DNA of 64,000 nt from Paragyromitra xinjiangensis (lineage: Eukaryota; Ascomycota; Pezizomycetes; Pezizales; Discinaceae): assembly GCA_038503065.1 (NCBI GenBank), contig JBCAMK010000012.1:992001-1056000 (forward strand). Reading direction: 5' to 3'. Below the pieces are notes generated by a model, which saw nothing but the letters and a program-made list of their open reading frames with translations, was not told the DNA's origin and ran no database searches. Numbering within the stretch: position 1 is the first letter of the stretch; each line of letters opens with the position of its first letter. The position numbers and the translations under genes were made by a program. Positions 11,883 through 24,412 of this stretch are shown in pieces.

Positions 11883-14516
11883 CCCCTCCTGGCTGCTTTC
11901 CACATACATTGTTATCTTGATAGCTTTCAACCAGATTTACTAACAGTTTTTTTTTGTCAAGCAATCGTCAACGACGACGACTTGGCTTAATAATAGAAAG
12001 CCTAAGCAGCATATGACGGAGAAACGATGGATGGAGCGGTTCGATTTTTTTTTTCCTTCCCTTTTTCGCACTTTTTTATTTCTATTATTACCATAACTAG
12101 CAGTGCAGCTGTCGTTTTTCTATCTATCTTTCTCGTCCGCTTACTGCTTGTGGAATAACATCTGGTGGGTTGGCACTTTTTGCGGTGCCGTGCCACATCT
12201 TCGTTTTCACTCCTATAGGCAGTGAACTGGAGTTCGCCAATAATTAGAAATTATAGTAGAATCATGGAAGTAGGGGCTATAGGTCTTGGTTTTCTGATAT
12301 CCTAGTTCACGTGGGTAGCATTCTATGGACCGGATTGACCACCAGATCCCATCCCCCCGATACCTCGAGACAACTCATCTCAGTATGTAGTCAATAGGGG
12401 TGCTGCAGCTTGCCCATTAGTATAGTTCCTCCTAAGAACTGTATCCAAAGATCGAATAATTGGATTTGCTTCTTACTTGTTAAATCTGTGCAAAATTGAA
12501 GTGACTTACTCATCTAATAGCTCAATGCTCTTATAAGTCATTCGATAGCTTAGGTAGCTCAGTAGAACCTTGGAAAAAACTCGCTACCGAGTGATATACT
12601 ATGACTACGTCATTAAGCAACGACATCAAATAAGGCCCAACGCCCTAAGGAAATAATAAGGAAAGGAGCTTTAGGTATGTAATAAGAGTGGTAGAGGGCT
12701 TACAAAATATTGATAACGAGTAGGTAGTGATCCGCAGCACATCTGATGTAGCCGTTGTGGGGGCCATAGATGATGTCGATAGCTGCATGTACATGTATGG
12801 TAGTTTATAGTGGGGTAAGCGGTACGCGCCTTCGAACTCAATAATTGGAACTTTCTTGGATGGTTAACGAACTGTATTAAAGGGATCATGATTACGTTTC
12901 TCGGACTGATTTCGCAAAAATATACCAGATGAGCTTAGGTTTCCAAGAGGGATAGAGGTGATTCGGCGGGCAAATACGCCCATTTTAGAACTGATCCCAA
13001 CCGGATCCTCCGATACCTAACTGAGCATTGGAACGCCCTCGAGTAAATCAAATTGCTGAACTAAGGACGTGAGAGAATATGAACGAAGGCCAGAAAACGA
13101 GATAGTCGTAAATGCAATCAAACAACTGCCTAGTTATTATTCGGTATTTGGCCGCAAGGGAAGTTTCTCGCTTGTGGAGGCCTAGAAAGCTCTGCCCTTT
13201 TAGTTCGGTAACCCCTGATGGTCTCGATTTGGTCCACCATTGTTTCCTTTTCCTTACTCGAGAAGGTAGTGTATTCTTGGTGGGGTGGCTACTAGGGGTG
13301 TGAGCCCTTCAAATGAGTGTAATTCCTATGGATGTGCCTGAGCCAAACGCTATTTGAAGTTGTGTGTTTTGTCCATCTTCGCGAAAAACGACACATGAAT
13401 ATATCGGACCATATGTTAGGACATAGCACCTGATAATTACTTGAATCTGATTTCTACCAGGTATACCTTTGCCCTTCTAAGTACGGCTGCTCTGGCTCTG
13501 GTATTCAAGATTATAAGCGTATGCATAACTGCATTGATGATATGCTAAGAAAACTATACGCACAGTCGTGTTTGGAAAATCCTGACACCCTACAACCTAT
13601 TAATAGTCACAACCAGATATGTAGTTAGTCGTAGACCAAGCTAGAGAACAATACATTGAAAGAGAAGAAAATTATGTAAATGCTAACTTGCTAAATAACA
13701 TTTAACCACTTTGTATACCAAATTTCTACAGAAATCACAACCCCAACCCGCTGGCGGTCTTGTTCGGTAGAGAGAGAATGGTGCCAAAATTTTGCGAACG
13801 GGATTGTACGTGTATTCGCTATATACGAAAAGTAAAAGCCTGTATCACGATACATTGTGTCATATTAAGATGAGTAAATTCCCTATTCGTTATTTGTCTG
13901 AGCCTGGTATGTTCGAGATCCCAGTGGCATACCTAGAGCAGATGTATCTTCACCGAAATTTGTGTTGGAGGCAATTATCAAAATCGCCGCGTAAGCCGAA
14001 TATGCGTGGGTGAGTTGAGTAGGCGGCAAGCCGCTGCCCAGCACCCAGGAACTGCACGGTGGCGGCGGATCGCGTATGGAGTTAGCGGAAGCGAACCACA
14101 TTTGCCAACCGCACAGTTCATGCTTGGGTCAGGGTTACTGCTTCTTGTCTCCCCTGCAGCTTAGGCTTGGGCTTGGGCCTGGGTTTTAACCCTCTAGACT
14201 TCTCCGCTCCAACCATCCAGCCAACTGCTGTCTCTCCCCCATTCTGCAAGTGCTATATACAAGGGCCCGTGGCATCAGTCCCTTTCCCTTCTCTCCTTCC
14301 ATCTTTCCGTGCCATTCGCAAATTCTTCTCCTCGCTTCGTTTGCCATTACTCCCCGCCAGCCTCCTGTTTTTATGACCATTGGGTTCGTTAGCCCCTCCT
14401 TCTATCACCCCGCTAATAAATATCTATTCTTTTGCTGTGTCCGATAGATCACCAGCTCACCTTCGAACTGCAGACCTAAATAAACTCCGCGACCTAGAAT
14501 ACCTCGGACCGTTAAT
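11883..14516. other. 2.6-kb intergenic region without a recognisable gene
   Basis: The stretch between SEC17 and SEC14 has frequent stops in all frames. It has poly-T tracts near 11948 and 12046-12080, probably in the SEC17 3' flank. The last 400 bp upstream of SEC14 are C/T-rich, as expected for a promoter and leader. I see no tRNA, rRNA or transposon ORF. Confidence 0.5.
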
Positions 14517-15734
14517 ATGACTGAAATCGTTGAACTCAAGCTTGACCCCAAGTACGACCACTATACATACCCTACTACGAACCCCGCGACTGGTTCTGGC
14601 CACCCAGGCCACACAACGCCAGACCAGGATGCTTCGGTTGTCAAAATAAGGGAAGAGCTGGAGAAAGAAGGCTACACTGAGAGGTTGGATACCATCAACC
14701 TGGTTCGTTGCTTCTTACTTGCCCTCCCTTGATATCTTTGTGGATCAGCAATGTTGATTAAGGCCCATCTAGCTCCGATTTCTAAGAGCCAGAAAGTTCG
14801 ATATTCCCTTGGCCAAACAAATGTACACTGATTCCGAGACATGGAGGAAGGATTTCAAAGTAGATGAAATAGTGAAGGACTTTGTGTACGTCGAGAAACC
14901 AAAGGTCTTCGAGTACTACCCTCAGTACTACCACAAGACCGACAAGGTCAGAAACACCTCAATCTTTCGGTTAATGTTTCTAGTATCTGACAATTATTGG
15001 ATCATAGGATGGCCGTCCTGTTTACATTGAACAACTTGGGAAGATTGACCTAACTGCCATGTATAAGATTACTACTATGGAACGAATGCTTCAAAATCTA
15101 GTTCTGGAGTACGAAAAGCTCGCAGATCCTCGTCTTCCGGCGTGCTCGCGAAAGTCTGGCAAACTTCTCGAGACCTGCTGCACTATCATGGATTTGAAGG
15201 GTGTTGGCGTTACTAGCATAAGTTCCGTGTACGGCTTTGTCAAGCAGGTCTCGGCAATCTCGCAAAACTACTACCCAGAGAGGTAAAGAACCCACTATAG
15301 CCCCCTTCATATATATGGACGAGTGCTAATTCGAAGGTCAGATTGGGTAAACTTTACATTATCAATGCTCCATGGGGTTTCTCTGGTGCTTTCAGCGTTG
15401 TGAAGAAATTCTTGGATCCCGTGACTGTAATTGTCCTCCTTCGCTAGCATACGAAAATTTTGAAGCTAATTGCTCCTTTGCTTAGGTTGAGAAAATCAAC
15501 ATTTTGGGTGGAAGTTATCAATCAGAGCTCCTAAAGCAGATACCCGCCGAGAATCTCCCTACGCAGTTCGGTGGCACGTGCAGCTGCACTGGTGGTTGCG
15601 AACTCAGCGATGACGGCCCGTGGCAGGACCAAGCTTACTTGAACACACAGACCCCGGTTGCCGTTCCTGCCGCTCCTGCCGTTGCTGACGCTCAAACTCC
15701 TGCTATTGATGCTCCTGAACCAACTGTCACCTAG
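14517..15734 (+). CDS. SEC14: Phosphatidylinositol/phosphatidylcholine transfer protein Sec14
   Basis: Sec14 exchanges PI and PC and keeps the Golgi lipid balance needed for secretory vesicle formation. Exons are 14517-14702, 14773-14946, 15008-15282, 15342-15426 and 15486-15734, product 322 aa. The CRAL-TRIO N domain gives [18 protein letters not shown]; the lipid-binding domain gives [41 protein letters not shown], and the C-terminal [20 protein letters not shown] followed by [11 protein letters not shown] and [13 protein letters not shown], all diagnostic of Sec14 itself. A low-complexity Ala/Pro/Val tail follows (last 35 residues). The ATG at 14517 is the first in frame and lies after a pyrimidine-rich leader. 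Confidence 0.96.
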
Positions 15735-17400
15735 ACTCTGTTTTCTGCCATCAGTATTCTTTTTCGGATTGCTCAAATGAGGGAAATATAATTTCTTTCT
15801 TCTGAACTAAATAATAAGAATGGGTTGGTGCTGTGGGAAGTAGTGATGGAGGCAGTATACTTTCCAATTGTTCTATTTTCGTTTCTGCTGTTGTAGAATT
15901 GTGCACTTTCTGTCCCACCATCTTTTTTGACATGTTACTTGTAAATGGGTGTATTGGGACCCGTTTTATTTCTCTCTTTTTCCTTTTAGGGTGGTAGATA
16001 TAAGCCGGTTTCCCCCTGTTCTGAGTTTTTATAATGATCGGTCAGTCCTTTTGGATTACACCTACACCGTTTATAAGTAACAAGTTCCGGAGTTCGCCTT
16101 TACCCAGGATGATGTGAGTAGTGCTGGGAACTTGACTGAGCATCTCACTGTGCCAAAGGATTCCTCCTATGTGGGCTGTGGTTGGTATTTGTCAACAATC
16201 CCTCGGGAGGAAATCGAAACTACTATAGGGATAGGTAAATTGCCACATTTCCTGTAGTTACCTAGACTAAAAAACGCCAATAAATCAGTCTACCGACGAG
16301 CTATCTCCATTCGCCGACGAGTTCGCCCATCAATTAACCTTCCTAATCCTGTAATTGAACGACCAAACTTCTGACTAAGCTTGGCTATACAGAAGGCTAA
16401 GAATACGGTCGGGGCCGGAATATATATTCTTATTGGCTATTTACTCTTAAAGCGAAAGCCGAGTGATAGCTTATGATTGGTAACGGGAAGCCCACCTTAG
16501 CCATCTCCCACAGCAGCCAGCTGCCTGTACCCCAGGAATTCAAGCGATGTTTTATTGTGCCCAGTTTCACAAATCATTTTACATTGCGAGATCACATTAT
16601 TGCTATGATTGATTGACTATGCGGTAAATAGTGATGCGGAATATGGCAGCCTGAATGAATAGAGTACAATCTCAGTATTTAACCTTGTCTTATATTCCTA
16701 ACCTTCTACTATCTATAAGAATACCCTAACAAATCTTTTCCAAAATCTCAAGAATATCCTTTATTAGTGAAATTCTTATTTTGCCATACAAAAATCAGCG
16801 GGACCGGGAAATCATATTTTTGCAGATCTAGAATATTTATTCTTTTTCACAGTTCCTTATAGCAAAAGTCTTCTTTATCTTAGTACCTACATATAGTTAT
16901 CAAGTTCTTAGTATCCGGCCTATAGATAAAGAACGCAAGAGAGACACAAATTCTCTATCGGTATTGGGCTCTGTATTGGTAGAACCTAACAAATAAATCA
17001 AGGGATACAATGACATGCTCTAATTCGTAAAGGTTGTTACATGCACTAATTTCAGAACTGATGTTGATCTTAGTCGTAAAAGGGATGTAGTTTCAGTATA
17101 TCATCATCCACATGCGAAGTTTCCCGGATTATATTTGTAGCAAGAGCCAGGGAAGCGGTGTGCTCTTCGATGGACCGGTTTTCTCTCGTGAGCAAACCTT
17201 AAAATTGCCCTATGATGGTTTTACAAAGCAGAGAATCTCATCCTTCTATCTTTCTTGGAACTAAAGAGGAAGATATAAAAAATTCACCCATCTTTAACAC
17301 CCCTAGCCCAAGCAGTATGTTCATTAGGCATATAGTGGAAACCTGTAAGTCACTTAGTCTTAACCGAAGGAAGTAAAATTATTCTTGGGGTGGGTAGTTT

Positions 17401-17437
17401 AGGGGTACGTTTCGTATTTGTAAGTACCGTACCCCTC
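17401..17437. repeat. Short perfect inverted repeat (hairpin)
   Basis: AGGGGTACG and CGTACCCCT form a 9-bp stem around a loop of about 20 nt. The function is unknown; chance is possible in AT-rich DNA of this length. Confidence 0.45.
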
Positions 17438-19127
17438 CTGTTTTTCCGATCTTATGGCCTCCTTCTCAAGCTAGTAGAATTCTTTAGCCATCAGACCCCT
17501 ACAATTTATTTGACCCACTAGTGATTGATTTCATTAAGGCTTCTTTTACAGGTGCAAGAGATGATAGCGGGCAAAATATGTTGAATTTGATGGAGTAAGT
17601 ATCGGTAACCTACTCGTACTTGCAAGGTGCCAGTAGCTGTTTTCCTATTCTGGAGGGGAATAGACTAGTACGAGCATGGAGTGCGGAATATCCATCTATT
17701 TCAATCTCCAAATACTTGCTAATCACCCTATGTGATCGAGAATTTTACTGCTATATGTATGCTTGGACATGGCTGTGCAAGAAAAGTAGCGTTGACTTTA
17801 AAAATTCCTCACCGATACCGCGTTTGAGGCCCGTACCAGTGGGCATGCACGTGGACTGGCGAAAATTGCTCGATTTTCCCTATAGCAATATTTTGCTAAT
17901 AAGGTAAGGTTATAGCTAAAAAAAAAAAGGTTCATATTTGCCGGGATCTAGTTGCTTGACAGTGTCAACAACCACAACAACGTCGAGACAACTTTTCGAG
18001 AAGGATTTCTTGCTTCACGGCGGAGTTGGCAGGTGTAATTAAAGCGGAAAACCCTCACTAACAGAGGAGTTTGTGGGCACTCCTGGGTAGATGGTTGGAG
18101 ATGAGGACTCTATAGACCCCATGCAGACTCCATGAAAATGTCCCCAGACTTTTGAGCGAAGGCTTGTCGCTGTCTAAATCCCTAATCTGATAGAGGTGCG
18201 GTGGAAAGGGAGTACTTGGATATGCCTAAGCGGATAGTAGAGTCATTCTCATCATTCTACAGCTGAGAATACCACCCGTTTTTATACTGTGTAGTTGGAA
18301 GTATCGTGGCTTTTCTCATACTAATACGTGCCGCCAAAAATTCAAGCATACAGTTGTCTGAGCACAACGTGCATACTTCTAGCAAAAACGAAAAGAAGTC
18401 ACGATATCCCGCCCATTAGTATAATTAATTTTCTAATCAATATATTCCGCAATTGCTATCTTGTGATAGCGCAATGTGGGTACCTAGGTATCCCTGTGGA
18501 ATAGGTAGAATTGTAGTTACGTCTACTAGTCTAGTACGGATTGCGTTTAGATTTGGCAATAGTAAGGTATCCAGGTTCGCGAATAAGTCGACCTAATGGT
18601 GAATAGTAGGTTCTCCAATAGCTAGCTACTTTCAGGGCTGTTATTCCGAGTTTATGGAATTTTTGCTGCCTTGGTGGATCTATCGGTGTTTTGGATTCGG
18701 TCTAGTTGTATCAGCAGACAGGGTTCTAGCCGCCGATCCTTCTTTGTTTTCTGACTTTCTAGATATATAGTTTCTCGTTTGAGGTGCTAGACGGGAGAAT
18801 ATTCTCCGATCTAAGATAGCCAATCCGGGATTCTAGGAGATCCTGATGGGAGGAAAGGAGAAGGAAGAAAAGAGTCATGAAGACTACAGGTAGTCTGGGG
18901 CGGTAAGGAACTAATGGCCAGCAGGGGAAGCATGAGTGAGCATTCTCGTTCTCTTTCATTCATGAGATTTTGCGGAGGAAGGTGATCTCGGGATGGAGCG
19001 ATCTTGGAATGGAGCTGCATAAGATAAGGCTCTACTCAGTAAGAGATGCAGGTTCTGGTTCTGTGGTGTATAAGTACAGTATTGGCCTTTTTTATAATGG
19101 TACGTATGATAATATGCAAAGCCTGCA

Positions 19128-19201
19128 GCGGTTGCTGACTCAGCACAGGCTTGGCGCAGGTCGCGGGTTAGGCTGAGCAGCCGCAGAATCTAAGCAACCG
19201 C
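19128..19201. repeat. Nested inverted repeat upstream of BRE1
   Basis: GCGGTTGCT (19128) pairs with AGCAACCGC (to 19201), and CTCAGC (19139) pairs with GCTGAG (19172) inside it. It lies about 225-300 bp before the BRE1 start. Confidence 0.5.
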
Positions 19202-19424
19202 AACACTCCTCCGCGTTTTGCGAGCAGTCGACACTGACACAACAAGAAAAGGAGAATCTTCACCATCCAGCCCCCCCTCTTCTCTCTTCTTCTCATTCTT
19301 CTTGTTCTATCTCATCCCTCCTACTTATCCTCCCATTCATCTCCCTCTCTCACCATCAGCAGAACCTCCTCAAAGTGGATCGGCCTTCCGATCCTTCTGG
19401 CTCATGAGAACCGCGGTGCTTGCC

Positions 19425-22053
19425 ATGGAAGACCGGAAAAGATCCGTCCCCCATGAACCTTCTGACGATTCTGCTCCTCCCCTTAAACGTCAAGCACTCC
19501 AGTCTTCCTCTTCTTCAAACCAACAGAACAACCACCAGCTACCTCAAAGTCAGGAGGATGTAATCGTAAGTTGTCGCCTCCCCCTCCATTCCCCCCTCTC
19601 GGCAGAGCTCGCTTCAAAACACTCTTCCGCCGCTGGTCACGTTTCACCTCTCGAAACTGACCCTTGATTTCTCAACAACAAAGCATTTTCAAAAAGAGGC
19701 CATATGGCGGCAGATGATGGAATATAAGCGAGAACGGAATATGCTGGAACAAAGAGTAGAGGAGCTAGAAAAGAAGTCAACCTATCACGACGACCATCTA
19801 AGGGTCATAGATGCTTGGTGGAGCCAGGTAAGGCCAAGCTTTGAACTCTTCCCTTTTGAGTTTTGGGCTGAGATTTTGACGCATAGCTGCTTGATGAAGT
19901 CCGATTACTTACCGATGAACCTGCTTCCGGCGGTAGGACTTATCAGAATGGAGGTGAGTTTTATAGTGTTCTGCTAACCGGGAATGCCCCACAAATGTTG
20001 ACGGAGGTGTGTGTAGCCTCTTCAGAGTTTCCGTCTTCGCTGCTTTTCGATGACGTCGCAACCTTTGCTGGGCATCTGAAAGAAAAACATGACCACATAA
20101 CTTCCTCTTTGACAACCCTTTTCAACACCATCAAATCTGCTTCGCCCAACCATGCTAAGGGGGATAAAGTCGACGAGTTGCAAAGTCGACTCAGCACCCT
20201 CCTAGCCAGTGAAAAGGCGCATAAGGTCGAGATTACTCGGCTGATGAAAGAGAAGGAAGATGCCAACGCGCGACTCACCGAGGCTACTATTAAATATATG
20301 ACTGCCGAGAAAAAAGTGGATCGGCTGAAAAGTCAAACTTTAGCAAAAATTGAACGCCAGGCCATGTTCAACTCGAACATTGGTTCCGATTCTAAGAAGG
20401 AAGGGGGTACTAGTGATGAACAATCGGCAAAGGATCATGAGATCAACGCCAAAGTTGCGGAAGGAAATGTTGCAGATGCTGAGCAGGCTCGGAAGGAGGC
20501 CCAAGCTATTGCTTGCAAACAGAAGGAGGAACTACAGCAATTGCAAGCTGTCAACACTCGATTATCTGAGCAAGTTACGACTTTCACCATCAAGGTATTT
20601 TCTTGCTCGCTAGTTGCGCATGCATCTAAAGAATTTTTGGCTCATGGGAGGCATCTAGTTCGGACGTTTGTCTGAGGAAGACATAGCATCGTGTGATGCG
20701 TACAAAAATTTGAAAGTTAAGCTCGACGACTTAGCGACTCGATTCAACCACGTTGAAGCTCTCAACAGGGACCTCACCGAAAGATCTGAAAAGCTCGAGG
20801 CTGAACGCACCATCTTCAAAGATACCATCCTTGCTGAACAACAAGTGGTAATTTCCGACATGCAGTCGCAGCTTATAAAAACCGAACAAGACTTGGCCCG
20901 TGTGCGCGCGGCGAGGGACGAACTGATACAAGACCAAACACAGCGCAAAACTCGAGAAGATCAAAAGTTGGTGGCAGCGAAGGAAGTCAATGAATTGGCA
21001 GAAATTAGAGGTGCTAGGATAGCGTCTTTAGAGATGGAGGTTGAGAGGTTAAGGAGACAACTGGACATGGAAACTTCTCCGATCGACCCCAAATTCGCGA
21101 ACATAGGCCTGGAGGAGCTTAGACAAAAGCATGAACAATTAGATAAAGCGTATAAGGTCCTGGCTCAAGAACTTCCAAGTCTAGAACAAGCATTCAAGAA
21201 GGCGCACGAGCAATGCACTAGGAAAGTTGCGAACATACAGGAAAATGAAGAAAAGATGAAAAGGCTACAAGCTGAGGTATGCTCCATCCTATCCCCCTAG
21301 TGGGGAAGTGCTAACTTGCCTCGCAGAAGAACAAAGCCGATCAAAAGTACTTCTCGGCGATGAAGTCGAAGGAGACTCTGTTGGCGGAGAACCGTGCTAT
21401 TAAGAACCAAAATTCCAAGAGCACCGAGATAATCACTCAACTTAAAGAAGCGGAAAGGAAAGTGCGGGATCTGATGGTATGTCACGGCAGAGTGGGCAGA
21501 TGGAGGCTTGTACTGATGTGAGAACAGACAAATCTTGAGAAACAAATTGCTGAAATGCGAACAACCCAACAAACACTAATCACTAAGAATCGCGAGCACC
21601 AATCGCGCGTTACGGAACAAAGTAATACAATTGATTCGCTCAAATCACAAGTTTCTGAACTCAGTATATTCTTGAAAGCTCGTGATGCAGCTGTTGCAAA
21701 GGAGTCAACTGCGAGGAGGGAAGCCGAAACTGAGGTTGAGAAGCTGCATGTGAAGTTGGAAGATGCTCAGAGGGCAGTGGAGAATAGCAAGCCAAAGGGT
21801 AGTGAAAATTCACAACTTGAGGCGCTAAGGGTATGTATATTATGACGGCTTTGTTTTATCGATGCTAACCTGAAGTTAGCAAATTGCTCTTTGCTCTGTG
21901 TGCAGGAATCGTTTTAAAAATACGGCAATTCGATCATGCGGGCATGTATTTTGTAAGCAATGCGCAGATGAGCGAATCGCGTCTAGGTCGAGGAAATGCC
22001 CTAATTGCGGACGCGGGTTCGCTGCTACGGATTTGATATCTGTGCATTTGTAA
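19425..22053 (+). CDS. BRE1: E3 ubiquitin ligase Bre1 (histone H2B monoubiquitination)
   Basis: Bre1 with Rad6 attaches ubiquitin to histone H2B during transcription. Exons are 19425-19565, 19684-19827, 19887-20594, 20659-21276, 21327-21476, 21528-21830 and 21880-22053, product 745 aa (yeast 700). It begins MEDRKRS, then has the conserved FQKEAIWRQMMEYKRERN and WWSQLLDEVRLLTDE, a very long coiled coil with the family stretch LSEEDIASCDAYKNLK, and ends in a C3HC4 RING: C-x2-C, CGHVFC, C-x2-C spacing (CSVCRNRF, SCGHVFCKQC, KCPNCG). The RING is encoded almost alone by the last exon. An in-frame ATG at 19404 would add seven residues. The gene converges on TRP4. Confidence 0.96.
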
Positions 22054-24412
22054 CATCATCGTTTCTTTCTTTATACCTTCATTTTCATCTTGTTGTCCGG
22101 CAAAACATCCCTCTAACTCCCGGGCCACTGCTCATACATTTCAAACATTTTAATCTTTGTTTTCAATTTTTTCTTGCCTTTTCCGGCAAAAAGCTTGGGT
22201 GCTCCTTTGGATAGAACGGAAGGTATCGGGTTTTCTTTCTCTTCAGGTTTTTTTTATGTTTGATTTTTTCTTTTGGTTCTCACCTGTGAGGAGAATTACA
22301 AAAAAATTTCGTTTGCCATATTAGCTCAAGCTTCACACATTTTCTTCCTTTTTGTCCTCTTTTATTTCTGGTTCAAGACGATAACTCCTTGTAAATAACC
22401 TCTTTCTCTTATTTTTTGTGAAACGGAGTTTTAGTCTTAGTTTCCTTTCTTTTGTTTTGCTTTCTGTGATGGTTCTAGGCGAAGGTTTTGGGGATGTTTG
22501 GAGATGGTTATTCGATAGGTGGTGGATCTAGGCCGGAAGAAAACTTCAGGGGCAGCGGAGAAAGAGAGCCAGAAACAGAGAGTGTGTGTAATCCTTTCCT
22601 TCCTCTTCACTTATTTCTTTATATGAGGGGGATTGAGTGAGTGGGTAAGACAGTAACATAGTTGGTCAATTACGCATGATATGATCATTGGGCTGTAGAG
22701 TAATTAATTCCCTTATTTCATGTAGCTGAGGGGTTTATATTGACTGGAAGTGGTAGCCTAGAGGGCAACGAAAAGGCGGGGAGGTCGTTTTATTTTTCTT
22801 CCAGTGTTTAGGGAGGATTCGCAATGATTATGGATTCACGATTGTGGTGAAGGCTCTTCATTTCCTTATTTTGTTTTTTTACATTAGGTAGGTTCGAGGT
22901 TTGAATAGCATGATTGCGTGAAGTATGGGATGACTGTTCTATTTAGGCGCACGTTATTGATGTACGATAGATTTATTGTTGGGAATTCTGCCTCGGATTG
23001 ATTTTTTTTCCATTGCTGCATCATCCCACCAATACCGCCCCAATCTAAAGTCCCACTTTAGGCGGATCTAGTGGCGATCTTGACGACCTATCTATGTGCT
23101 TGTGCTTCGCTTTTGATATGGAAATTGGAAGCTGGGATCCTGTTCAGGTCATAATAGATCACTCGGCAGGACCGGCGGCGTCCACTGAGAGATTGCTTCT
23201 CCGTATGCTATTCTCTGTTCCCTTCTGTTGGGGCCCTTTTCCACGTGTTTACCTTGAACTGGCTTCCTAACGGGATGCACGCTGAATGCCGAGGAGAAAG
23301 AGGTCAAGAAGATAGTTAGGGGTAGCTTATGCTTAGGAATGTTGCTATGTACAAGTAGAATTAGAATTTGCGGGACAATTTAGTGGGATTTCACTAAGAA
23401 TCGAGCTGGGAAAAGGGCAGTTGAGTCGGCTAAGACCATCTTCCTGAAAGTACGGCGGTTGTTAGAACTACATGAGAAGTTGAAAGGTGGTGAGGAGATG
23501 GAAAGTGAGTAGTTTGGTGGGTTGTTTTGTTTTGTTTTGTTTTGAGTTGTTATTTTGGTTCTGGTTCTGGTTCTGGTTTTTTGTTATGCTGTTTTGTTTG
23601 GTGTGTAGTGCCGTACCCGAAAAGGGCGAATGTGTTTAATGAAGAAATTAATTGACTAATTAATCAAATCTTGAACAGTCTAAGCCAATGAGTTCTCTGA
23701 TGGTCTTATGGGTTTGGGTCTTTCTAACCAAAGATAACCTATATCCTAAAGAGAGTGGGTTCGCCAATTATAAGGCCTTTGCTTTTCAACATAATTCAGT
23801 TCAAGGTATCTCAGCGTCGTTCATCCCAGGGGTACTCGAGTCCAGGTCCCGTCGCACAGCCCTATGTATCTAGATCTGGACCAGTGGTCGATATGGAGTT
23901 TAGGAGCTAGTGCGAATAAGAGGCAGTGCTTCATCCCTAATCTCTTTTCCACGGTCATCCTATGTGTTATTAACCTTCACAAAACATCACAACCGAATTT
24001 CGAGGTGTTGCTATTCCTCGTACTCCTGGTAGTTTTTTCGGTATAATAAATGAATTAGGCGAGGCATCAAATGGGGGGAGTTTCGCGGCCGGGTCTCTTT
24101 ATTTGTTGTTTCCGAGCTAACCTTTAGAGCCCTAGAGGTGTCTCGTAGTACCCTCTCTGTTATCCATTTTGGGTGACTATTGGGTCCATTAACGTGAGGT
24201 GCAGAAAGCTAGCTGAGCGATGGCCAGTGAAAATCACTCTCATTGCAGCAAATATGGCTCTAGTTATTGGGCCTTAGTGCTTTGAAGAAGAATAGTCGGT
24301 AAATTTGTGGCAATAGCAATTCAACTGCATTGAAGTGGACTGAGGTGGTCTTTTCCAGCGCCTTGAAGGTATTCGTGCGGGAAAAATATAAGTTGTATCT
24401 GTGGCTCTGGTC
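22054..24412. other. 2.4-kb intergenic region between convergent BRE1 and TRP4
   Basis: The region is T-rich after BRE1 and holds (GTTTT)n at 23521-23545 and four units of GGTTCT at 23557-23580. There is no ORF with family resemblance and no RNA gene that I can recognise. Confidence 0.5.

Larger units (their letters stand above)
15735..19424. other. 3.7-kb gene-free region between SEC14 and BRE1
   Basis: No ORF here has family resemblance. The longest (17620-17907, 95 codons) looks random. The sequence is AT-rich with scattered short inverted repeats, including a 9-bp hairpin near 17401-17437 and a nested inverted repeat at 19128-19201 about 220 bp before the BRE1 start. The final 200 bp are C/T-rich and probably leader sequence. 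I see no RNA gene. Confidence 0.5.

Noticed and set aside
12535..12600. tRNA-like D-arm sequence (TAGCTCAGT)
   Set aside because: No matching acceptor stem, anticodon arm or B box follows, so it is not a tRNA gene.
17620..17907. 95-codon ORF on the + strand in the SEC14-BRE1 gap
   Set aside because: Composition and context look random, there is no motif, and stops surround it; one such frame is expected by chance in this length.
22885..22905. B-box-like GGTTCGAGGTTTG
   Set aside because: The required downstream CC and the rest of a cloverleaf are missing.
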